DNA of 45,145 nt. Source: Candidatus Woesearchaeota archaeon CG11_big_fil_rev_8_21_14_0_20_43_8. Lineage in GTDB: Archaea; Nanobdellota; Nanobdellia; Woesearchaeales; CG08-08-20-14. The stretch spans positions 1-45,145 of the forward strand of contig PCVE01000021.1 in assembly GCA_002762705.1 (NCBI GenBank). The letters run 5' to 3'. Every line of letters begins with the position of its first letter. The stretch's first letter is position 1. Below the pieces are notes generated by a model. It ran no database searches and was not told the origin of the DNA. It saw only the letters and a program-made list of their open reading frames with translations. The position numbers and the translations under genes were made by a program. This document shows, piece after piece, positions 1-7,232 of this stretch.

Positions 1-24
1 AGAGACTATATGATCCAAACATCA

Positions 25-306
25 TCACTCCTGCACGCCGCTGATCAATAGTTTCTTACCGTCCCTCTCGATCCTGATGTTCTTGAGATCATTTATCGCT
101 ATATCATTCCCTTTCAGGAAATAGCAGGCTTTCAGCCCATTGATCTCGACCTTGTTTAAGTCCTCGAAATCAAGGAACTTTGTCGGGACAGTATCTGTGA
201 GATGCGGATCATTGATATCAAACAGATTGACAAAACAGATGTATTGTTCAGGCGCTTTGCCTTTCTTCCTGCCGATCAGGGCACATTTTGTGTTGAATTC
301 CATCAT
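25..306 (-). CDS. Small conserved-looking protein of unknown function (93 aa)
   Basis: I do not recognise this protein. It is 93 residues, mixed charged and hydrophobic, without membrane segments, cysteine clusters or a signal peptide; the predicted strand-rich pattern (short hydrophobic runs separated by charged turns) would fit a small beta domain. The start is supported by a strong AGGAGG ribosome binding site six bases before a double ATG (either Met could be used). It reads leftward and lies downstream of the SPFH gene on the same strand with a gap of about 60 bases, so the two may be cotranscribed, although a TATA-like stretch near 340-349 could give it its own promoter. Confidence 0.6.
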   Translation of the reverse strand: MMEFNTKCALIGRKKGKAPEQYICFVNLFDINDPHLTDTVPTKFLDFEDLNKVEINGLKACYFLKGNDIAINDLKNIRIERDGKKLLISGVQE

Positions 307-365
307 AAATGCCTCCTAAGCTGGATTCTGCCAACCAGATATATAATATTTTCTCTTTATGCAGC

Positions 366-1127
366 TTACTTTCTCTTACCCATGGTGCTTATCCCTTCGA
401 GTGCTCTTAGGGCTTCGATAGGCAACATATAGACTATCGTATTGCTTTGGTCTGCGCTGATATCATTGATGCTCTGAAGTGTCCTCAGATGCAATGCACC
501 AGGAGCTTTTGCGAGCATCGCTGCCGCTTTTGACATGTTGGTTGCAGATAGGACTTCTCCTTCTGCCTTGATGATGACTGCACGTTTCTCTCTCTCTGCT
601 TCAGCTTCTTTTGCCATGACACGCTTCATCTCGCCTGGAACGATGACATCTTTAAGCTCGACAGAATCGACTTTTATCCCCCATGGATCTGTCGCTTTGT
701 CGACTATTATCCTTATCCTTTTGGATACATCATCTCTGTTAGCGAGCAATTTGTCAAGACTAACTTCACCGACGACATTTCGCATGGTCGTCTGCGCAAG
801 CTGTGAGACTGCATAATTATATTTTTCCACCTGCAGGATGACAGATTGAGCAGCGCTGACTTTGTAGTATATCACTGCGTTCACCGTCACAGAGACATTG
901 TCTTTAGTTATCGCTTCCTGGCTTGGGACATCCACTGCCTTGATCCTCATGTCCACTCTTCTCCATGTCTCGATAATAGGAATCACGAATCTTAAGCCGG
1001 GAGTGATTTCTCCAGCGAATTTTCCTAGCCTGAACCTAACTCCGCGTTCATATTCATTGACCACTTTCAATCCGCTCAGGACAAATATCCCTGCTACAAC
1101 ACCTGCTGAAATAATACCAATTACCAT
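366..1127 (-). CDS. SPFH/Band 7 (stomatin-like) membrane protein
   Basis: This is a stomatin/prohibitin-type membrane scaffold. Residues 1-20 form one hydrophobic N-terminal anchor, followed by the Band 7 domain with the typical VVNEYERGVRFRLGKF and GLRFVIPIIE segments, and then a charged helical region rich in Glu, Ala and Lys (around residues 170-215) that usually drives oligomerisation. Length (253 aa) is normal for archaeal stomatins. I chose the internal ATG because GGGGTG precedes it at good spacing, whereas the longer frame would begin at TTG within that ribosome binding site. The NfeD-type partner protease often found beside archaeal stomatins is not adjacent here. The substrate or membrane partner cannot be read from the sequence. 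Confidence 0.9.
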   Translation of the reverse strand: MVIGIISAGVVAGIFVLSGLKVVNEYERGVRFRLGKFAGEITPGLRFVIPIIETWRRVDMRIKAVDVPSQEAITKDNVSVTVNAVIYYKVSAAQSVILQVEKYNYAVSQLAQTTMRNVVGEVSLDKLLANRDDVSKRIRIIVDKATDPWGIKVDSVELKDVIVPGEMKRVMAKEAEAEREKRAVIIKAEGEVLSATNMSKAAAMLAKAPGALHLRTLQSINDISADQSNTIVYMLPIEALRALEGISTMGKRK

Positions 1128-1155
1128 CTGATAACACCCCAAGATTGTTTATGAA

Positions 1156-1179
1156 ATGATTCTCAATCATGAGATATAT
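1156..1179 (-). promoter_or_regulatory. TATA box plus palindrome upstream of the SPFH gene
   Basis: On the minus strand a TATA-like TTTATATAT lies at about 1171-1179. Directly downstream of it, 1156-1170 is a perfect 6-3-6 palindrome, ATGATT-CTC-AATCAT, between the TATA box and the expected transcription start near 1148. A palindrome there would allow a dimeric repressor to block RNA polymerase; the sequence faintly resembles metal-regulator boxes, but that is only a resemblance. Confidence 0.4.
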
Positions 1180-1243
1180 AAAGGTTTCATTAGAAATATG
1201 AGCAGATACTGAAAATATTGACACTAAAAAGAGATAAAGGAAA

Positions 1244-1510
1244 TCATTCAGACAATATCCCTTTGTAAAGGACAATTATGAATCCCCTTCGGGAGACCAG
1301 GATACTGTCTGTCTTGTCTGCGATAAGTCGTGCGACCTCGTCTTTGTCGATAGTCTCATGAAATGACCTAAGAAGTTTTATCTTGACAAGTTTTTTCTGT
1401 TTCAGCTGCTTTGCGATCTCAGTTACCAAAGTATCTGTGATACCTCTTTTTCCGACCTGGATAGTCGCAGGCATCTTCTTCGCTCTAAACTGAAGATCTT
1501 TCATTGTCAT
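1244..1510 (-). CDS. CRM-domain (YhbY-type) RNA-binding protein
   Basis: This is a single CRS1/YhbY (CRM) domain protein of 88 residues. Such proteins bind RNA; the bacterial YhbY associates with pre-50S ribosomes, and archaeal homologues are presumed ribosome-assembly factors. Family marks visible are the N-terminal helix, the IQVGKRGIT loop (the GxxG-like RNA-contact loop, near residues 15-23), and the C-terminal ILVSRRGFIIVLYK strand pair. The frame is open further upstream, but I chose the ATG at 1510 because a TATA-like ATTTATACCA lies about 26 bases before it, the geometry of a leaderless archaeal transcript. It sits between the SPFH gene and tRNA-His, all on the minus strand. Confidence 0.85.
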   Translation of the reverse strand: MTMKDLQFRAKKMPATIQVGKRGITDTLVTEIAKQLKQKKLVKIKLLRSFHETIDKDEVARLIADKTDSILVSRRGFIIVLYKGILSE

Positions 1511-1592
1511 GACAAGTCGGTGATGAGTCGTGGTATAAATAGGTATGGGGTCGGATAGATATGAAATGTACCGGGCGAAAAAAGAAAACAAG

Positions 1593-1699
1593 GGCGGCCA
1601 GCGGGACTTTCAGGCAAACAATCATCCATTGCATGCTATTTGAACCCGCCCCAGAGGATCCACAGTCCCCTATGCTAACCAAGCTACACCATGGCCGCC
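1593..1699 (-). tRNA. tRNA-His (anticodon GTG) with a 32-nt T-loop intron
   Basis: Reading the minus strand, GCGGCCA pairs with TGGCCGC as the acceptor stem, with G-1 (1699) encoded opposite C73 (1593), the hallmark of tRNA-His. The D arm is GTGT/GCAT with GG in the loop; the anticodon stem is GGGGA/TCCTC with loop CTGTGGA, giving anticodon GTG. The T stem GCGGG/CCCGC is interrupted: the loop reads TTCAAA, then an inserted segment, then T. TTCA pairs with TGAA at the intron end, leaving three-base bulges AAT and AGT; cutting after the second base of each removes 1607-1638 (32 nt) and restores TTCAAAT. CCA is not encoded. A TATA-like CTTATAAATC lies near 1727-1736. Confidence 0.93.
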
Positions 1700-1779
1700 A
1701 CGGTGGATTTTAGTGTTTATGCCAGATTTATAAGCTTTTCTACACAGATTTTATATATATGCAAAATGGAAAGTGAAAC

Positions 1780-2709
1780 ATGACAAAGAAGAAGAAAATA
1801 AAAAATCATGGCCATGTACATAGTGATATGTGCGCCCATCATCACCATGTCGGGAACCATCTGATCTTTGGGATAATCATGAATGCGAGTTTCACGATAA
1901 TCGAATTCATCGCGGGACTTCTTTCTAACAGTCTCGCGCTCCTTAGCGATGCTGTGCACGATCTTTCAGACACTATCGCATTGCTGATAAGTCTATTTGC
2001 GACAAAAAAAGCGCAGGCTGCACCGACAGAAAGACAATCATTCGGTTTCCATCGTGCGACGATACTCGCTGCGACACTGAATGCAGTCATGCTTGTCATA
2101 CTCACACTGTTCATATTTTATCGTGCAGCGCTAAGAATCATGCATCCTGAACCGATCAAAGCCATTATAGTCTTCTGGGTAGCTATATTCGGTGTGGTGT
2201 TCAATGGCATCGTTGTCCTTAGGATGTGGAAAGACAAAGACAAAGATCTCAATCTGAGAAGCGCGTTCTGGCACTTGGCAGAAGATGCGCTCGGATGGAT
2301 CGGTGTGCTGATAGCAGGTGTCATAATGATATTCACCGGATGGTATATTGTTGACCCATTGATCAGCATATTGATAGGTCTCCTTGTCCTGCGTGGCGCA
2401 TGGGGAGTGTTGACTGAAGCGGTGAATATTCTTATGGAAGGGACACCGAAAGGGATTGATCTCTGCGCAGTCAAAAAAACCATCATGAAACATAAAGAAA
2501 TCAAAGGTGTCCATGATCTGCATATCTGGAGCCTAGGCGGAGGATATACAATACTCTCTTGTCATATCTGTGTGGATGATATGACACTTTCAACGGTCCA
2601 GAAAATAATCCATAATCTTCATATAGATCTGTTTGAAAAACATAGGATCAGACATGTTACTATCGAACCGGAATCTGGGCTTTGTTGCGATGATCGAAGA
2701 TGCAATTAG
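1780..2709 (+). CDS. Cation diffusion facilitator (CDF) family metal exporter
   Basis: This is a CDF transporter (CzcD/ZnT type), a membrane antiporter exporting Zn2+ or similar divalent metals. A His-rich N-terminus (residues 10-23, five of them in short HHHH-like runs) probably binds metal. Six transmembrane helices follow; helix 2 carries D57, H60, D61 and D64 (SDAVHDLSD) and helix 5 carries H165 and D169 (HLAED), the expected metal site A. After residue about 215 comes the cytoplasmic ferredoxin-like domain (VHDLHIWSL). Length (309 aa) is normal. It is divergent from tRNA-His; a TATA-like run around 1750-1760 lies about 25 bases before the ATG, suggesting a leaderless transcript. The exact metal is not determined. 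Confidence 0.93.
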   Translation: MTKKKKIKNHGHVHSDMCAHHHHVGNHLIFGIIMNASFTIIEFIAGLLSNSLALLSDAVHDLSDTIALLISLFATKKAQAAPTERQSFGFHRATILAATLNAVMLVILTLFIFYRAALRIMHPEPIKAIIVFWVAIFGVVFNGIVVLRMWKDKDKDLNLRSAFWHLAEDALGWIGVLIAGVIMIFTGWYIVDPLISILIGLLVLRGAWGVLTEAVNILMEGTPKGIDLCAVKKTIMKHKEIKGVHDLHIWSLGGGYTILSCHICVDDMTLSTVQKIIHNLHIDLFEKHRIRHVTIEPESGLCCDDRRCN

Positions 2710-2806
2710 GAAAAACACTTTCTTATTTAGAAAGGTTTATAAAGCCAACCCGTTTTCCCAATAAAATCATTTATATATAAATAATGAGCCCAGAACACCC
2801 ATGCTT

Positions 2807-2982
2807 GGGGCTATGGGGTAGCTTGGCTATCCTTTCTGGTTTGGGACAGGCAGAAACTGCCAGCAAAAAGCCAGAGGACCCCGGTTCGAAATGGGGTGTG
2901 GGGCGTGAGGTATGCTGTGTGAACAAAGGTTCATACTCCAGACCCGATACCCTATACCACACCGAAAGTCCGGGTAGCCCCA
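2807..2982 (+). tRNA. tRNA-Pro (anticodon TGG) with two introns
   Basis: The acceptor stem is GGGGCTA/TAGCCCC with A73 at 2982; the D arm has the archaeal tRNA-Pro look (TGGGGTAGCTTGG). The anticodon stem is TCTGG/CCAGA and the loop begins TTTGGG, giving anticodon TGG and G37. Intron 1 (2846-2869, 24 nt) follows position 37: TTTG pairs with CAAA, with bulges GGA and AAG. Intron 2 (2891-2968, 78 nt) splits the T-loop after TTCGAA: TTCG pairs with CGAA, leaving bulges AAA and AGT, and is followed by inner pairing GTGTGG/CCACAC. Exons 2807-2845, 2870-2890 and 2969-2982 total 74 nt. A TATA-like run lies at 2770-2780. The gene ends 43 bases before eL43. Confidence 0.93.
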
Positions 2983-3025
2983 TTCATTTTTGGGTAAAGA
3001 TGGGAATTTAAGCGAAGTGAGCGAG

Positions 3026-3244
3026 ATGGCATCAAAGAAAAAAGATATTGGATCAGCAAAACGTTACGGCGCAAGATACGGTAGGCTTATACGTTTGAAA
3101 GCAGGCACTGTAGAAAGGCAATACAAAGGCAAAAACAAATGCCCATACTGTAAGAAAGTGGGTACAAAAAGAAAAGCGGTCGGAATCTGGCACTGCCCAA
3201 AATGTGATACCACATTCACTGGAAAAGCTTACAGCATGGAATGA
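3026..3244 (+). CDS. rpl37ae: 50S ribosomal protein eL43 (L37Ae)
   Basis: This is eL43, a zinc-ribbon protein of the archaeal large subunit. The protein is 72 residues with a basic N-terminus (GSAKRYGARYG) and a C2-C2 zinc ribbon, CPYC followed 15 residues later by CPKC. The frame extends upstream to 2990, but the start at MASKKK is chosen because it matches the family N-terminus and follows AAGTGAG. The first gene of a tight informational cluster: rpoP, pcc1, prefoldin beta and UPF0147 follow. It may be transcribed from the tRNA-Pro promoter because only 43 bases separate them and I see no clear separate TATA box. Confidence 0.96.
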   Translation: MASKKKDIGSAKRYGARYGRLIRLKAGTVERQYKGKNKCPYCKKVGTKRKAVGIWHCPKCDTTFTGKAYSME

Positions 3245-3258
3245 GAAGGTGAGAAAAT

Positions 3259-3396
3259 ATGGCACTATACAAATGCTTCTACTGCACAAAAGAGATTAGC
3301 CAGGAATTCATGAGAAAGAGAGTAAGATGCCCATATTGCGGTTCGAAAATATTGTTCAAACCAAGGACCCAGCTCACTAAGGTCAAGGCACGATGA
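3259..3396 (+). CDS. rpoP: DNA-directed RNA polymerase subunit P (Rpo12)
   Basis: Translating this short frame gives a 45-residue zinc-binding protein with the pattern CFYC...CPYCGSKILFK, matching archaeal Rpo12, the homologue of eukaryotic Rpb12. It binds one zinc ion and joins the Rpo3/Rpo10 side of the polymerase. A GGTGAG ribosome binding site lies just before the ATG, 14 bases after the eL43 stop. Its TGA overlaps the ATG of the next gene (ATGA), indicating translational coupling with pcc1. It is shorter than most gene-finding cutoffs but has the full family length. Confidence 0.95.
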   Translation: MALYKCFYCTKEISQEFMRKRVRCPYCGSKILFKPRTQLTKVKAR

Positions 3397-3608
3397 ATTA
3401 TTCAGTATGCGTGAATGCTCCTTTTGTCGAGATGCTTGATACATTCAAGCAGGAAAAACTTGGGGGACAACGATGCGATGTCGTCATAAAAAAAGATGAT
3501 GATCGACTTGTATTTGAAGTCACTGCCGCAGATTCAATCGCGCTCCGTGCGACATTGAATGCCATAACGAAACTTTTCACTGTCTGCGAAAAAGGAAATA
3601 AATTATGA
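3393..3608 (+). CDS. pcc1: KEOPS complex subunit Pcc1
   Basis: This is a 71-residue Pcc1-family protein, a dimerisation subunit of the KEOPS complex, which makes the universal t6A37 modification in ANN-decoding tRNAs together with Kae1, Bud32 and Cgi121. The diagnostic C-terminal helix (AADSIALRATLNAITKLF) is present, and the N-terminal half forms the expected beta strands. It overlaps rpoP by four bases and is followed after eight bases by prefoldin beta; this rpl37ae-rpoP-pcc1-pfdB order is a familiar archaeal arrangement. None of the other KEOPS subunits are in the window. Confidence 0.85.
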   Translation: MNYSVCVNAPFVEMLDTFKQEKLGGQRCDVVIKKDDDRLVFEVTAADSIALRATLNAITKLFTVCEKGNKL

Positions 3609-3616
3609 TGTGATCT

Positions 3617-3952
3617 ATGATGGAACTTTCAAAAGAAACTGAAGAAAAGATTAATGAACTCCAGAAACTCGAGCAGAATATGCAATCGTTCTTGTTACAG
3701 AAACAGAATTTCCAGTCACAGCTAAATGAAGTGACTTCTGCTCTCGAAGAGATGGAAAAGACAGAAAAAGCATATCGTATCATAGGTAATATAATGGTCC
3801 TTCAGGAGAAAGAAAGCTTGAAAAAAGAATTACAGACTAAAAAAGAGATAATCGAGCTACGTGTGAAGACTATAGAGAAACAGGAAGACAAGATTAAGAC
3901 AAAAGTCGATGAATTGCAATCCCAGGTAATGGCTGAGATGAACAAAAAATGA
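3617..3952 (+). CDS. pfdB: Prefoldin subunit beta
   Basis: This is the beta subunit of prefoldin, the jellyfish-shaped hexameric chaperone that hands unfolded proteins to the thermosome. The protein is 111 residues: an N-terminal coiled coil (ETEEKINELQKLEQN, residues 5-45), a short beta-hairpin region around residues 50-65 (AYRIIGNIMVLQ), and a C-terminal coiled coil to the end. Length and heptad pattern are normal. Either of two adjacent ATGs could be the start; GTGAT precedes them. It belongs to the rpl37ae cluster. Confidence 0.92.
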   Translation: MMELSKETEEKINELQKLEQNMQSFLLQKQNFQSQLNEVTSALEEMEKTEKAYRIIGNIMVLQEKESLKKELQTKKEIIELRVKTIEKQEDKIKTKVDELQSQVMAEMNKK

Positions 3953-3988
3953 TTTTTCACTGATGCTACTATCGGAGGATAGATTAAA

Positions 3989-4234
3989 ATGGATGACATG
4001 ATGAATATCCTTGCTGCTTTATCAGAATTACAAGAAGATGATACTGTACCAAAAAATATCAAGAGCAGATTGAATGAGGTATGCAATGCCCTTCAGACAG
4101 AGGATGATCTTAAGCTAAGAGTCGACAAGGCTTTGCAGCTCCTTGATGAAATCGCAGATGATTCTAATGTCAAACCATATACCCGTTCACAGTTATGGAA
4201 CGTGGTCAGCATGCTTGAATCAGTATGTAATTGA
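3989..4234 (+). CDS. UPF0147 family protein
   Basis: This is an 81-residue, all-helical archaeal protein of the UPF0147 family. Family marks are the N-terminal LSELQEDDTVPKNIK segment and the regularly spaced leucines (ALQLLDEI). The function is unknown; the family is conserved in archaea and often lies near prefoldin and informational genes, as here. A strong GGAGG ribosome binding site precedes the ATG by ten bases. It is the last gene of the cluster; the next gene reads convergently. Confidence 0.88.
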   Translation: MDDMMNILAALSELQEDDTVPKNIKSRLNEVCNALQTEDDLKLRVDKALQLLDEIADDSNVKPYTRSQLWNVVSMLESVCN

Positions 4235-4263
4235 TAGAAATTTTATTTTTTTGTATGACTCAA

Positions 4264-4920
4264 TCATTTCTTCTTTGGAACTGATTCCCAGTCTTTTAGA
4301 AACTTATCAAGTCCGGTATCAGTCAGATCATGCTTGAACATCTTCTCGATCACTTTGAATGGTATTGTGCAGACATCAGCTCCGAGCATACCTGCTTCGA
4401 CGACGTGCATAGGATGCCTCACTGAAGCGACGATAATCTTTGTCTTGAAATCATAGTTCTTGAATATCCTGACGATCTTCTCTATAAGTTCTATACCATT
4501 ATGACCGATATCATCAAGACGACCGATAAAAGGACTTACATAAGTGGCACCTGCTTTTGCAGCTAGCAATGCTTGGTTGGCTGAGAAGACAAGGGTGACG
4601 TTTGTCTTGATCCCTTCAGCGGTTAGCATTTTCACTGCTTTTAACCCTTCTGGAATCATAGGCACTTTGATCACGATATTCTTATGTATCTTCGCAAGTT
4701 CCCTCGCTTCTTTGAGCATTCCGACAGCTTCCGTGCTCACGACTTCTGCACTGATTGGTCCATCGACGATCAGTGTTATCTCTTTCACGACTCCCAAAAA
4801 ATCCTTGCCTTCTTTTGCGATGAGCGAAGGATTTGTTGTGACTCCGTCGATGATTCCCCATGAGTTTGCGAGTCTGATATGCTCTACATTCGCTGTGTCT
4901 ATGAAGATTTCCATTTGCAT
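4264..4920 (-). CDS. Transaldolase / fructose-6-phosphate aldolase-like protein
   Basis: This is a short-type transaldolase (FSA/TalC class) with a TIM-barrel fold, forming a Schiff base on a lysine during aldol transfer or cleavage. Length (218 aa) matches the class. Visible family marks are IDTANVE at the N-terminus, DGVTTNPSL near residue 25, the catalytic lysine K85 in NIVIKVPM, and SPFIGRLDD near residue 130. In archaea lacking the classical pentose pathway it may serve pentose and erythrose supply; whether it acts as transaldolase or aldolase cannot be told. A TATA-like TTTAAACTTA lies about 25 bases upstream, so the transcript is probably leaderless. Confidence 0.9.
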   Translation of the reverse strand: MQMEIFIDTANVEHIRLANSWGIIDGVTTNPSLIAKEGKDFLGVVKEITLIVDGPISAEVVSTEAVGMLKEARELAKIHKNIVIKVPMIPEGLKAVKMLTAEGIKTNVTLVFSANQALLAAKAGATYVSPFIGRLDDIGHNGIELIEKIVRIFKNYDFKTKIIVASVRHPMHVVEAGMLGADVCTIPFKVIEKMFKHDLTDTGLDKFLKDWESVPKKK

Positions 4921-4981
4921 ATAGAATCGATAGAAATAAGTTTAAATAATTTATTAAAAAAAGAAATCAATTTTCAAACAA

Positions 4982-5521
4982 TCAAGCAGCCACTTTGTCG
5001 TTTTTGACGACAAGTATGTTGCATCCACAAGGCATCTTGTTGTTTGCACGCACCATAGCTTTTCTTGCAATCGCAAGAGCAATCTCGGATGGTACCTGGA
5101 CCTCCATGATCACTTTGCCAGGTTTGAGCTGCGCAGCAGAACCGATCGGTTTTCCGAAAGAGAGCTGCATACCCGTGCTCATTCTATCCGCACCAGCACC
5201 ACTTGCGATAGGATTCTCTCGGAGGATGTGATGTGGATAGACTTTTATCGTGAATCTATAACCTGTCTTTCCCCATTCCTTCTCAAGAACACGATTCGCA
5301 GTCTGTCGTGCTGATTCTAGTGCCTGATGTCTGATCTGGACACCTGTCTTTGCGCAGAGCTGAACCTTATACATATACTGCTTGCTGGTGTCGCCCATAT
5401 CAAATCTGACTAATTTGATATTTGGGTTCGTCCGGATATAAGATTTCTCTCTAAACTTACTAATCCTTGTGTATGGCCTTTCAAGCCTTCTGTAACAGCA
5501 AAATTTTCTGAGTCGTGCCAT
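4982..5521 (-). CDS. rpl10e: 50S ribosomal protein uL16 (archaeal L10e)
   Basis: This is uL16, which lies near the A-site tRNA and the peptidyl transferase centre. The archaeal/eukaryotic L10e form is clear from ETARQTANRVL-like helix, the HHILRENPIASGAGADRMSTGM loop region, and the C-terminal EIALAIARKAM helix. At 179 residues it is full length. It stands alone, reading leftward, divergent from uL1; the gap of 148 bases between them holds promoters for both directions, including a TTATAAAT-like box near 5580. Confidence 0.97.
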   Translation of the reverse strand: MARLRKFCCYRRLERPYTRISKFREKSYIRTNPNIKLVRFDMGDTSKQYMYKVQLCAKTGVQIRHQALESARQTANRVLEKEWGKTGYRFTIKVYPHHILRENPIASGAGADRMSTGMQLSFGKPIGSAAQLKPGKVIMEVQVPSEIALAIARKAMVRANNKMPCGCNILVVKNDKVAA

Positions 5522-5669
5522 AGTGCTTTTGGAAAATGAGTTTGGTTTTTAAAGATTTCGGTTACTCATACGAAACTTTTATAAATGGGACCTCACCCCT
5601 TAATCTGATTTCAATCAATGACTCAAATCCCAGAGACTATCCAGTGACGATAGGAGGGTGGAGATAAAA

Positions 5670-6326
5670 ATGGAAAAGAAAGAAATGCTACCTGTATTGA
5701 AGCAGATACGGGAAAACTCAAAGAAACGCAAATTCAAGCAAAAGCTCGATCTTATATTCAATCTGAAGGATATTGACATAAAGAAGACAGAAGAACAGAT
5801 TGATTTCTTCATAACTCTGCCGCACAGCTGCGGAAAAAAGATGAAAGTCTGCGCATTGGTCGGACCAGAACTGAGGGATGAGGCACAGAAAGAATGTGAT
5901 TCTATTGTCATTGTCGATGATTTCGACAAATATCAGCGTGACAAGAAAATAGTGAGGAAACTCGCAGATGATAATGACGTGTTCATCGCGCAGGCAAATA
6001 TCATGCCGCGCGTGGCACAGGCTTTCGGTCGTGTCCTTGGTCCAAAGAAAAAGATGCCGAACCCAAAAGCAGGATGCATCGTGCCTCCAAAAGCACAGCT
6101 CGGTCCGATTGTCGCAAAGCTCCAAAAACAAGTGAGGATAGCTGCAAAGACATCACTGACTGTCCAAATTCTTATAGGGAATGAAGACATGACTGATGAT
6201 CAACTGGCAGAGAACATAATAACACTATTCAACCAGGTTGTGCACCATTTACCAAAGGAAAAGAACAACATCAAGGATATGTTGCTCAAAATGACAATGG
6301 GTGCTCCTGTATCGATCAAAATCTAA
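5670..6326 (+). CDS. rpl1: 50S ribosomal protein uL1
   Basis: This is uL1, the mobile L1-stalk protein. The protein is 218 residues with the two-domain fold; VLGPKKKMPNPKAG near residue 130 is the classic signature. The frame opens at an upstream GTG, but the ATG at 5670 is chosen because it matches the family and is preceded by GGAGGGTGGAG. First gene of a uL1-uL10-P1 operon; the uL11 gene that commonly precedes uL1 is absent here. uL1 often represses its own operon by binding the leader; the 5590-5669 leader could hold such a site, but I see no clear mimic. Confidence 0.96.
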   Translation: MEKKEMLPVLKQIRENSKKRKFKQKLDLIFNLKDIDIKKTEEQIDFFITLPHSCGKKMKVCALVGPELRDEAQKECDSIVIVDDFDKYQRDKKIVRKLADDNDVFIAQANIMPRVAQAFGRVLGPKKKMPNPKAGCIVPPKAQLGPIVAKLQKQVRIAAKTSLTVQILIGNEDMTDDQLAENIITLFNQVVHHLPKEKNNIKDMLLKMTMGAPVSIKI

Positions 6327-6333
6327 GGTGAAC

Positions 6334-7191
6334 ATGATGGAATATAAAGCGCAAGTGTCTGATCAAAAGAAGAATCTTGTAAAGGAACTCGCAGATTTGA
6401 TGGAATTATATCCTGTTGTCGGCATTGTTGATGTCGAGGGTCTTCCAGCACCGCAATTCCAGACTATGCGAGCCAAATTACATGATTCTGTCATCATCAA
6501 GATGTCAAAAAAGAGGCTTATCAGTCTTGCGATTGGCATGGTCAAGAACAAAAAAGGGCTTGAAGGCTTAAAAGACAGACTACGCGGTATGCCTGCGATA
6601 ATATTCACTAAAGAGAACCCATTCAAACTATTCAAGGTGCTTGAACAGAATAAATCCAAGGCACCTGCGAAACCAGGACAGATCGCGCCTAATGACATAG
6701 TAGTCAAAGCAGGTCCGACACCTTTCGCTCCGGGCCCAATCATCGGTCAGCTTGGACAATACAAGATAAAGGCTGGAATCGAAGCAGGAAAGATAATCAT
6801 CAAAGAAAATGCCATCCCAGTAAGAGAAGGTCAGGTAATCAATGAAGAGCTTGCAGGTCTTCTGACAAGGCTAGGAATAACACCTATGGAAATCGGACTG
6901 AACCTGACTGGTGTATATGAAGAAGGCTCGATCTTCGATAAGAAGATACTCGCGATCGATGAGCAGGAATATATCGACAATATGTCGAACTGCGCAAGAT
7001 GGGCTTTGAATCTTGCTGTATTTTCAGCATATGCTTCAAAGGACACAGCAGAAGCTCTTCTACAGAAGGCATTCAGAGAGGCAAGAAATCTCTCTGTCAA
7101 CGAAGCTATACCAGCAAGTGATATAATAGATATGTTGCTTGCAAAAGCAAATATGGAAATGCTCGCAGTAAAGGCGCAGGCAGGAGTCTGA
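6334..7191 (+). CDS. rpl10: 50S ribosomal protein uL10 (P0)
   Basis: This is uL10/P0, the base of the stalk that binds rRNA and carries P1 dimers. The start at MMEYKAQ follows AAGGTGAAC and lies eight bases after uL1. The N-terminal rRNA-binding domain and the archaeal insertion (PAKPGQIAPNDIVVKAGPT, around residue 120) are present, and the C-terminal helices that bind P1 appear to include at least one or two spine segments. The protein ends at residue 285 without the acidic tail and GLGALF-like motif found at the end of many archaeal P0 proteins. Stop codon context looks normal, so this is a natural short form rather than a frameshift. Confidence 0.95.
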   Translation: MMEYKAQVSDQKKNLVKELADLMELYPVVGIVDVEGLPAPQFQTMRAKLHDSVIIKMSKKRLISLAIGMVKNKKGLEGLKDRLRGMPAIIFTKENPFKLFKVLEQNKSKAPAKPGQIAPNDIVVKAGPTPFAPGPIIGQLGQYKIKAGIEAGKIIIKENAIPVREGQVINEELAGLLTRLGITPMEIGLNLTGVYEEGSIFDKKILAIDEQEYIDNMSNCARWALNLAVFSAYASKDTAEALLQKAFREARNLSVNEAIPASDIIDMLLAKANMEMLAVKAQAGV

Positions 7192-7232
7192 TCCTTTATT
7201 TAGTAACACATGGTTATAAGGAGGTTAACAAA

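Noticed and set aside
898..1131. Open frames on the plus strand opposite the SPFH gene
   Set aside because: They are mirror frames of a well-supported gene without promoter or ribosome binding signals.
2784..3011. Open frame of 75 codons across tRNA-Pro
   Set aside because: It lies almost entirely within the tRNA gene and its introns; composition and lack of a promoter at the right distance argue against coding.
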